DNA from: Symbiodinium natans | Lineage: Eukaryota > Sar > Dinophyceae > Suessiales > Symbiodiniaceae | Assembly: GCA_905221605.1 (NCBI GenBank) | Contig: CAJNDS010002268.1 | Coordinates: 1,019,232-1,083,231 of the forward strand | DNA length: 64,000 nt | Direction of reading: 5' to 3' | Part shown: positions 32,483-42,300 of the stretch, piece by piece | How the letters are laid out: each line of letters starts with the position of its first letter | Position numbering within the stretch: position 1 is the first letter of the stretch | Translations under genes and position numbers: made by a program | Notes under the pieces: model-generated | The model's input: only the letters and a program-made list of their open reading frames with translations | The model's database searches: none | What the model was told of the DNA's origin: nothing

Positions 32483-33341
32483 CTGCAAGGTGTCCCCAAA
32501 TGGTGGTATCCTTTTTGGGGTACAATAAGGATTCAGTGTTCCGGGGGATATGAAGTATACCCCCCTAAACCCTAAACCCTAAACCCTAAACCCTAAAAAA
32601 ACCATAAGCAAAGCGTCGTTCTAGATCCTGCAATGCACTCACACCGGCGAGAAGGCCGGAATGTCGACACCGCGTGTCCTAGCCGCATGGGACCCAGGCG
32701 ATTTAGGGTTTACAGTAGGGTTTAGGGTTTCGGGTTTCGGGTTTAGGGTTTCGGGCTTAGGGTTTAGGGTTTAGGGAAATTCCCAGGGAGCCAACTATTC
32801 CTGAATTTTTCGACATGTACCTTAAACAGTAAATTGGAAACTTATCGGCTTTGTTTGGTGAATAGTATTTGAGGAGCTTTTTGAACAGTTACTATCTTGC
32901 TACGGGGCTGATACACGGATTGCTTTTGGCAGAACAAGTTCTGTAAACCCGAAATCATAAACCCTAAACCTAACTCCTGAACCCTGATTCCCGACCCCTA
33001 AGCCCAACTATGAACCTTGTGAGCCCTGTGAACCCTATGAACCCTATGTGAACCCTACGAACCCTACGAACCCTTTGAGCCCTAAACCCTGTGAAGCCTA
33101 AAACCACAAAAGCCTGGAACCCTAAACCCCTAGAACCCCAGAACCCTAAAGCCCTGTGAACCCTAAAACCCTAAAACCCCTACAATCCTAAACCCCGGTG
33201 AAGCCGAAAACCCTATGAACCCTAAACCCTAAACCCTAAACCCTAAACCCTAAACCCTAAACCCTAAACAAACCCTAAGCCCTAAACCCTAAACCTTTCT
33301 ATGAACCCTCGAACCCGAAAATGCTAAGATCCAAAAACATC

Positions 33342-33405
33342 GCCAAGCCTGAGGCCCGTCAGCGCCGTCTGCATGGCTGCTGGCGTGGCGCCCTCCAGTC
33401 CCCAG
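33342..33405 (-). other. Coding-like island, unassigned
   Basis: Minus strand reads GLEGATPAAMQTALTGLR between telomeric patches. It could be a distal exon of the methyltransferase gene upstream or belong to the 31.7-32.5 kb gene. Confidence 0.3.
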
Positions 33406-34139
33406 CCTGGAGTTTGGGGTTTGGGGTTTAGGGTTTAGGGTTTAGGGTTTGGGGTTTAGGGCTTTAGGGTATTTTAGGGTATTTTAGGGTTTGGGGCTTT
33501 AGGGTTTAGGGTTGTCAGCGTTGCCAAAGTTTGGGGTTGCCAGGGTTTAGGATTTAGGGCTTGGGGTTTGGGGTTAGGGTGATGGTTCAGGGTTGCCAGG
33601 GATGCCGGGGTTTGGAGTTGCCATTTAGGGTTTAGGGTTTAGGGTTCAGGGTTCAGGGTTTCAGTTTAGGCTTGTCAGGGTCTTGGGCATTGGAACGCAT
33701 GAAAAGTTGAGGGCTTGAGGGTTTGGGGTTCTTGGACCCAAAACCCCAAAGCCCTAAACCCTAAACCCGAGAAGCCGGACGAGCCTGGGTCATGCTGCTC
33801 GACGTAGAGCCTTCCAGGCAAACACACAGCGTTTCACATTCGCGGCCCGTGCCCCTGAACCCTGAACCCTGAACCCTGAACCCTGAACCCTAAACCCTAG
33901 ACCCTAAACCCTAAACCCTAAACCCTAAACCCTAAAACCCAAACCCTAAAACCCAAACCCTAAACTCTAAATGGCAGTTACATAGTCTTTTAGTATGGGC
34001 CCTTAAAGGTACCCCGTATATTCCCCTTATAACCCTATACAAACTGAGGGCCCATACATCAGAACCCTGTAAAGGAGGTTAGGGACCATACTCAGGGCCC
34101 CTGACACTACCCTCAGATAAACCCTAAACCCTACACCCG

Positions 34140-34242
34140 ACACCCAAACCCTAAACCCTAAACCCTAGACCCTAAACCCTAAACCCTAAACCCTAAACCC
34201 TAAACCCTAAACCCTAAACCCTAAACCCTAAACCCTGAACCC
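34140..34242. repeat. (CCCTAAA)n array
   Basis: About 13 units directly left of methyltransferase exon 34246-34312. Confidence 0.9.
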
Positions 34243-34245
34243 TAC

Positions 34246-37200
34246 CTTGGGGAGGCTCAGCCGTTCCCCGGAGTGCTGACCAGAGGTGCCATTTGAATAG
34301 ACAAGAACGCAGCTACCCTATACCCTAAACCCTAAACCCTAAACCCTCAACCCTCAACCCTAAACCCTAAACCCTGAAACCTAAACCCTAAACCCTAAGC
34401 CAAACTCAGACAAAGTCCTTCCCGGTACAAAAGCCCTAATCTCCAGCCATCGCAACATCCATCCGAAAACCTAAACCCTAAACCCTGAACCCTGAACCCT
34501 GAACCTTAAGCCCTAAACCCTAAACCCTAAACCCTAAACCCTAAACCCTAAACCCTACCGTAAATCCTGAACTCTGAAACCGCGCGCGACGTCCCCGCGC
34601 CTATCCACCAAGCTGCCAGCAGGTGACTCGGCCATGCAAGGGATGATGTCGAACCTGGGTTCCGGGTTTCGGGGCTTAGGAGTGACTTACAAGCTAGAGG
34701 GGTGGGTTAAGGGTTTAGGGTTTAGGGTTTAGGGTTTAGGGTTTAGGGTGCAGGGTTCAGGGTTCAGGGCTTAGGGTTTTAAGCTTTGGGCTTAGGTGTT
34801 CACCCTTTTGGACGTCATGCGCAGGATTCCCTGCAAGCCGCCAATCAACCGACCCGTGCGCCTCTCTTCTTTCCCCCGAAAGATCAAGCAAAAGCTTTGG
34901 CTTAACACTTGGGTCTTCAGTGGAGGGTGTTTAAGGTTTAAAGTTTGCTTCGAGGTTCATGGGTAGATATAAGTAGGGTTATAAGTACCCTACATAGGGT
35001 TATAAGAAGGGTTGCCAGGCTGATAACCCTGCTTCAAGCTACCCATGAACCTACATGTAGGGCTTAGGGCCAGATACCCCGTTAGGACTTATATCCTAAA
35101 TCTAACTCCCTGAACCCTAAACCCTAAACCCTAAACCCTAAAGCCTAAACCCTAAACCCTAAGCCCTCATCACGAGAGATCCAGGGCAGCAGCTCGGCAC
35201 CTTCCACGTCCATCTTCATCATGACCCAGTCGCCTGCTGGACAAAACTCTCTACTTTGGGCCTGGGGTCTGGGGTTTAGGGTCCCTAAACCCTAAACCCT
35301 AAACCCTAAACCCTAAACCCTAAACCCTAAACCCTAAACCCTCTGGACAGCCAGTTCACTAGGAGCTGCAGCCCTGCCTGGAATCGTATGCTCCGTCAGG
35401 AGGCGATTCACGTTCATCGTATCGACCTGCCGAGGAAGCTGCCAATAGCAAGGCTCAAACGCAGGGTTTAGGTTTAGGGTTTAGGGTTTAGGGTTTAGGG
35501 TTCAGGGTTTAGGGATTTAGGGATTTAGGGATTAAGGCATTAAGGGCTTAGGGTTTAGGGTTTGGGGTATAGGTGGAATAGCTTACGAAGAGACAAGGGC
35601 TCCAGAAAAAAAAACACATAGAGTTGTATATCTCTCTCCATACATATCGACAGTTGTTTACTTTTGCTCATTTGTCCATTCTTATGTTTAGAAGGCATGT
35701 CCACCTACCTCTAAGTTTAGGGGCAGCAATAGGCAGCTCACGCATGATGCATGGTACTTGATCAAAACTGTCCGGCGCAAAATGGCCCATGTCTGTCCCC
35801 TATAAACCCAGAGGCACCCTAAATGACGTTTCCGGAAGGACCATTAGATCAAGGCAAACGCGTCGGAATGTGTGCGCATCCCTTGAACATCGAGCCCTGT
35901 GCCATAGGAAGCTCAAGTAAGCGCTTGCGCATGCAATTCCATATCGTCGCTTAAAAGTATCTGATGAACAACTATTCACCAAAAAGAAGTACCCAAACCC
36001 AAACCCAAACCCCAAACCCCCAAACCCCCAACCGCCAAACCCTAAACCCTAAACCCTAAACCCTAAACCCTAAGCCCTAAACCCCTAAACCCCTAAAACC
36101 CCTTAACCCTAGACCCAAACGAACTCCCTTCCGCACCTCGACTTTCGAGAGCTGGGTGCCCAGCACCGAAGCCTTCGTCACATCGCTTTGGGGTCTTGAG
36201 GCTTCAGGGTTTAAGGGTAAGCATTGCTTAAGAACCCCTAAAAAATTAAAAAATATTCTTCCTTATAAGGGTAATAGAAGGTTTTGTAAGAAAAATGGGG
36301 GTTCTTGAAGGAATCGTAGTTATTGGGATGGCTTGGGATGTTCCCCTTATACTAGTCCTTAAAAGGGATTATAGTACACCCCTTACAGTCCTTAAAAGGG
36401 ACCATCGTATCCCGCCCCCCTTATACTGAGAGGGGTTAATACTTGGCTGCACTTACTGGGTTCGTTATAAATTAAGAAGCCCAAGAAACCCAAAAAGGCT
36501 AAGGATCTAAAGTTACAGTAAGGTACCCCTAAACCCTAAACCCTAAACCCTAAACCCTAAACCCTAAACCCTAAACACTAGAGAGTATAGTACCCCCTGA
36601 TTATTAATCCCCATTAAGGACCCTTTACAGCAGTATAAGAGGTGAAGATCCCAAAGGATGGCCCTGAAGACCCTCTGAAACAAAAACCGGCTTTAGGGTT
36701 TAGGGTTTAGGGTTTAGGGTTTAGGGTTTAGGGCTTAGGCTTCTTAAACCCGATAGGGGAAAAATGTAAAATGTCCCAAAGGGCCTACCTACTTCAGGTC
36801 TGAGCGGGCTCGTGGACTTGGCTCTTCCAGTTTCTGCGGCTCTTGGGGGTTTAGGGTTTAGGGTTTAGGGTTTAGGGTTTAGGGTTTAGGGTTTAGGGTT
36901 TAGGGTTTAGGGTTTAGGGTTTAGGGTTTGCGGTTTAGGATCTCTTTGATAGCGCGCTACTTGCAGTTTCAGGCGCCGAAAAAATACGGGCCTGACAGCT
37001 TTGGATCCGTCGTCCTTTTGCTCTCAGGTTTCCCTTCAGGGGCTCTACCTTGGACGCTTGAGGTTGTACCCTTGGGTTTTGGGGGCCCTTTTTAGGGATC
37101 TTTAAGGGAACATAAGGGCCACATTAGGAGTATACTTAGGGGAACCTTTAGGGGCACAACCTTAGGGGCACGAGCCTTCATCCCTTCATTCCCGCCTCCT

Positions 37201-39030
37201 GGAAACCGGCAGAGACGGAAGAAGCCTTCTTCAGCTGCTGCTCGTTGGTGTTGATGTAGAAGGCCTGAGAAGAAGAGGCTCCCACGGTTTAGGGTTTAGG
37301 GTTTAGGGTTTAACAAACCCTAAACCCTAAACCCTAAACCCTAACAAGGGGCTCTCCTGCTCGACCCCACCCTTGGGGAAATGACCTTTCTCGTTGGGAT
37401 GCTCCCCCTGATACTAACAGTCCCTAGTAGGGATTATAGTAAGGGGTACCCTAAACCCTAAACCCTAAACCCTAAACCCTAAAACCTAAACCCTAAACCC
37501 TACTAGGGATTAAAATAATGGGGGGGTACTATAATCCCTATTGAGGACTGCTAGTATAAGGGGGAACATGCCAATTTTCTAGGGTTGATATGTCGACCCT
37601 ACGACAGAATTGGAGCCACAAGTTCGGGAGGCATAGAGCTACTAGACCCAAGAGTAACCTACCCTCATTTCCCTTAAAGGGTACATATAGGGCCCTAATC
37701 TCCTCATTCCCTAAACACTAAACCCTAAACCCTGAACCCTAAAATTCCCTACTAAGAACCAGCCAGTCTTCACTGAGCACCGGTCGGTCTTTGCCTCGCA
37801 CATGTAAGCAGCTCGAGAAGCGTTCACCTGCACCTGACTCTCTAGCAAGTGTCGCGTACACGGGGGATAACAAAGGACCCTTAATCTAGACCCTCAAATA
37901 CCCTAAGAAGGTACCCCTAATATCCCCATGACATGTCCAGGCATGGGCATGTACAGAAAGCAGGGTCGCAGTGGCAAGCAACTTTCCCGCACCTTGCCGG
38001 CGAACTTCTGCGCGACTCCGTTCAGCGTCTCTGCGAAGATTGGGTTGGCCTTTTGCAGGAACAAAGAAAGTGATGATGGAGAACCCTCAACTCTAAACCC
38101 TAAACCCTGAACCCTAAACCCTCAACCCTAAACCCTCAACCCTCAACCCTCAACTCTCAACCCTAAACCCTAAACCCTAAACCCTGGGGAGCATTCTCCT
38201 GGAGTGACTAACGAGCTGCCTTGATGTGACTGCTTAGGGTTTAGGGTCTTTGGGTTTTGGGTTTAGGGTTTAGGGTTTAGGGTTTAGGGTTTAGGGTTTA
38301 GGGTTTAGGGTTGCCGGCAGTGCCCTCACCGCAACTGCATGGGCGCCGTCTCCCCGCGGCGCACGATGTCTCGTATCACAAGAGCAGCCCGTGCCCGAAC
38401 ATTTTTAGGGTTTAGGGTTTAGGGTTTAGGGTTTGGGGTTTAGAGTTTAGGGTTTAGGGTTTAGGGTTTCGGGTTCAGGGTTTCTTGTGTTTACCCTGTC
38501 CGAACCCAGTTCCGTCTCTGAGCATCATTCCCTAAATCCCAGGCCCTAAACCCTGAACACCCCAGGTCAAAGCCCCTAAACCCTGAACCCTAAACCCTAA
38601 ACTCTAAACCCTAAACTCTAAACCCTAAATCCTAAACCCTAAACCCTAAACCCTAAACCCTAAATCCTAAACCCTAACCCTAAACCCTAAACCCTAAGCC
38701 TAAACCCTAAACCCTAAACCCTAAGGTGCCTCGACGAGGATAGCCTCCCAATCGCCATTGGGGCAGTTGGCCACTGGGCCGAACTTGTTCTCGGCCCAAG
38801 CCTTCCAAGCTAAGGGTTTAGGGTTTAGGGTTCAGGGTTTAGGGTTTAGGGTTTAGGGGTTAGGGGTTTAGGGTTTAGGGTTTTGGGGTTTAGGGTTTTG
38901 GGGTGTGGCACTTAGGACCCCCCAAACCCTAAACCCTAAACCCTAAACCCTAAACCCTAAACCCTTGGATGCCTGCAGGTCCAAGCCCGAGCCGGCGCCC
39001 AGGTCGATGAAGACGCAGCGCGGGGCTGTC
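34246..39030 (-). CDS. FkbM-type SAM-dependent methyltransferase, ten exons
   Basis: Exons in gene order: 39030-38973, 38801-38730, 38049-37993, 37833-~37786, 37264-37211, 36172-36137, 35426-35378, 35233-35194, 34654-34601, 34312-34246. Motif I is APRCVFIDLGAGSG (SAM binding), followed by GDWEAILVEANPIF (acidic loop), NASRAAYMCEAKT, FYINTNEQQ, DTMNVNRLLTEHT and the FkbM hallmark WVMMKMDVEGAE with FDIIPCMAESPAG. Order and content match the FkbM/Methyltransf_21 family, which O-methylates sugars and other small acceptors; the substrate here is unknown. Phase is kept across all nine junctions if GC donors are used after exons 1, 2, 5, 8 and 9. The start and 3' end are not seen. The copia element sits only 75 bp upstream of exon 1, possibly inside an intron. 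Confidence 0.8.
35590..35995. other. Unique AT-richer block in a methyltransferase intron
   Basis: About 400 bp without telomeric units, between exons 36137 and 35426. A 71-codon antisense frame crosses it but shows no recognised motif. No feature supported. Confidence 0.5.
37393..37574. mobile_element. MITE-like element split by a CCCTAAA array
   Basis: Inverted ends GTTGGGATGCTCCCCCTGAT / AGTATAAGGGGGAACATGCCAA plus inner matches CCCTAGTAGGGATTATAGTA / TACTATAATCCCTATTGAGG enclose about eight CCCTAAA units at 37448-37502. The intact relative at 47930-48032 has no array. Confidence 0.68.
38310..38392 (-). other. Coding-like island inside a methyltransferase intron
   Basis: Minus strand reads ARAALVIRDIVRRGETAPMQ and ends in a GTGAGG donor-like site, yet exons 38730-38801 and 37993-38049 join in phase without it. 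Confidence 0.35.
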
Positions 39031-39109
39031 CTGGTTGAGGGTTTAGGGTTTAGGGTTTAGGGCTTAGGGTTTAGGGTCTAGGGTTTAGGGTTTAGGGTGT
39101 TGGGGTTAG

Positions 39110-39267
39110 TGTAAAGCTTGAAGGTTCCGGGAACTTCCCCCCTTTTGACCCCCAGTATGCCCTCTCGCAGGCACACGAGTATGTGGATCGAGCGTTGCGA
39201 GAAAAGTCTCGGCGCCAGCTTCTGGAGGCCCGTCCCGGGGAGGGGTTTGCTTCCTTCTAGTTTTAGA
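39110..39267 (+). repeat. 5' LTR of the copia element
   Basis: 158 bp, begins TGTAAAGCTTGAAGG, ends CTTCTAGTTTTAGA, so TG...GA rather than TG...CA. Short for a copia LTR. No TATA box is evident. Confidence 0.93.
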
Positions 39268-39268
39268 T

Positions 39269-39280
39269 TGGTAGCGGAGC
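39269..39280 (+). other. Primer-binding site, probably initiator tRNA-Met
   Basis: TGGTAGCGGAGC lies one base after the LTR. It begins with the TGG complementary to tRNA CCA and differs at two positions from the plant copia PBS TGGTATCAGAGC. It would pair with a tRNA ending GCUCCGCUACCA. Confidence 0.8.
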
Positions 39281-39322
39281 ACTGAGTGCTCCAAGGGTTT
39301 CGCTACTTAGTCTTGCTGTGCC

Positions 39323-42300
39323 ATGGCTTTCGATGTGCCGACCAGTTTTTATGCGCGCTCCGAGTGGGCTGATGTTCCGCCTCCTAGTGACGATTCTCCA
39401 CAAGGCCCAGGGCATGGCGGAGATGCGAATGTTCCCGGCAATGTACCAAACCCCCAACCTCGTGGTGATCGTTCGCAGGCGGCTGATGTTCAGCCGGATG
39501 GGGCCTCTTGGGGGCCTTGGAGGGACCATGATTGGTCCGACAGTCAATGGAACCGCTCGTGGGGGGCAGCTGATTGGAAGTGGGGTCGTGGTGGCTGGAG
39601 TTCGGGCTACTACGATGGCTATGATGAGCAGAAGAAGGATGGAGGACAAGGATCCGCCTCTACCGGATCAGTTGGTTCCATGGATGGCGGTTTTCAGGAA
39701 AGGGACTCCAAAGGGTCGCACTCAGATCAGTGGGCGAGACGCGACTCGTGCGGCGATTCTCGAGCTCCACCAGGCGACGATCGTGGAGTACCTGTCGGTT
39801 GGGGACCTTCAACAGAAGCTCGCCGGCTCTCTGGCGGGAACGGGGGCCACGAGTCTTCTAGAGGACCTTCGGAACGTATGATCGTTCCTTCCTTTTCGGG
39901 TCTGGACACTGGCTCAGATGATCTGGGGACCTCAGCGAGGTCCTACTTACGACAGGTTGCGGCATGGAGGAGAATGACAAGGATGTCCAAGGACCAGCAA
40001 GGCCTTACCCTCTACCAACACCTCACTGACCGTGCTTGGGTGGACTCAGAACGACTCGATGTCAACCGACTGGGCAGCGATGACGGGGTCGATTACCTGA
40101 TCTCGTGGATCCAAGATCGGTACCTGGATGTCCAGGTCACCCAAGTGGGGAGGAGCCTTTCGGAGTTCTTCAGGAAGCTCCGTCGCAAGCAGAACCAGTC
40201 GGTGAGAGACTACATGGCGGACTTCGACCGGGCTTTCTCCAGGCTTTCGGAAGCTGGATGTCAGCTCCCAGATGTGGCGGCGGCTTGGGTCTTCGTGGAT
40301 AGGATGGGGCTGGAAGAGCAGGCGGAGCTCAACCTTCTCGCCTCCGTCGGCAACAAGTACTCCCTCAAGGACTTGCAGCAGGCGGCGATCGTCCACCACA
40401 GGGGTATGCGGAAACCATGGGAAAGCGGAGGCAAGAATCCTAAGAAGGAATGGCCCGTCAAGAAGCCCTATGGTGCGAACGTCGCCGACTTTGAGGAAGG
40501 CTCCTACGCTGGCGACTTCGCTGGAGATGATGATGACGGCGGAGAGAGTCCGATCCCCGAGGAGGTGGCAAATGACCTTTACCAGGCTTTCCTCACCCAT
40601 GAGACGGCCAAACAGCGCTACAGGGAGACGGCAAAGCTCCGGGGCAGTGATGCAGAAAGCCTGAAACGCCTTGCTGCCGAGAAGCTGCAGGCAGCAAAGG
40701 CCCGCAGTTTTTGCTCAGGATGTAAACGCAGGGGGCACTGGCATCTCGACAGTGTGTGCCCTTTGAATCGCTCTTCGGGCGGTGGAAATCCGTCTTCTAC
40801 CTCGGCTACGACTGGCGGAACTGGAGGCCAAGGAGGTAAGGAAGGTGCCAAGACCAACTTTCCCTGCCATGTGGTCCACGTCACTTGGGACATCTCAGAC
40901 AAGTCGGGCTACCAGCTCGTGGGCATCACGGACACCGCCTGCGCCCGGTCCGTCGCTGGGGCTGGGTGGATGGATGCCTACCTCGCCGAGATCCGTAAGA
41001 ATGGAGGAGAGCCCCATTTCCTTCCGTGCAAGGAAGCCTTCAAGTTCGGTGCCTCAAAGGTCTTCGTGGCCAACTATGGAGTGTTGGTGGGGTTCAGGCT
41101 GGGTTCCCACAAGTTGGCTCTCAAGGTCGCCGTGGTCAATGGTGAGGTCCCCCTCTTGATCTCCAGAGGGGCCATGGCGAAGATGGGGATGGTCATCGAC
41201 GTCAGTGAGAACCGGGCCACCTTTCGCGCTCTTGATGTTCGGGACATGCAGCTGACCAACACAGATACGGGTCACCCTGCTTTCCCCATCTTTCCCATCT
41301 CTGTTCCGCCCCACCGAGCCAGCAGTGCTGAGTGGGAGGATAACGAGCTCCAGATCCTTTCGCACGGGGAGCAATATATTGACCACATGTCCGATGAGAG
41401 TGGGGGAAGGGGACTTCTTTGCGGCGGGGGTCAGGAATTCACTGAGGTTGCAAAGTGTTTCGGGACTCTCAGTACTAGCTGGATGGTGGATTCCGATGAG
41501 GCCTCCAGGCTCCACGACGACACTGCTTCCCTATCTCCGAGTACTTCTTGCGATAAGTCCTTCACCGCCTTGTTCTACCCCAAAAAGATCAACGCTGTCA
41601 CTAAGGGAATGCTCCTCGATGAGAATTTTTCCCCCGAAACCTTTGCAGCATGGTGGTCTAACAGCAACATCACGAACGATTTCTGGCTTGAGGATGCCGA
41701 TTACCTGGTCCGAGTCCATGTCATTCCTAGGAGATCATTTTTCAGTCCGCTGCATTGGGCCACCCAAAATCTTCAACATAAGGACCTTCTTCTCAGGACC
41801 TTGGGATCGGTACGTTCGACCTTCGGAGTGGCTTGCAAGAACCATCGAGCTTTCCCCGCAGTGCATGGAACATGGGACACTCCCCAAGATGACAGTGCTT
41901 TCCCAATGTTATGGATCGGCCGGAGCGTTTTCTCTCGCAGAAAGCACATGTCTTCATTCTCGCGTACTTTGCCTTCGACCCCCCATGGCGTCTCGCAAGG
42001 ACCTCCTCACCTCGCCCATGGTGAATCGCCCGAAGACCATCACCGAGTTCACGAAAGCAGAATTGCTGGCGGAGGCCCGTGCCCGGAATCTCCTGGTCCA
42101 CGAGAAGTGGAGCGTGGTGGAGCTTCGTTCTGCGATCCAAGAGGACAGGAACAAGGGAACCTCTACGGACCTCGCCGGGCTGCAGAACCTGAACTTGGAG
42201 CAACTGAAGGAGCGGGCGATGGAAGCTGGACTCCTCATTCCAGCCTATCCGACGAAAGGGGCTTTGCTGCGCCTTCTCCGGGGCCAGGGTGGGGAGGGGC

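Noticed and set aside
39318-39881. 187-codon plus-strand ORF overlapping gag
   Set aside because: Alternative frame of the Gly/Asp/Trp-rich gag start, rich in Met/Arg, with no recognisable domain.
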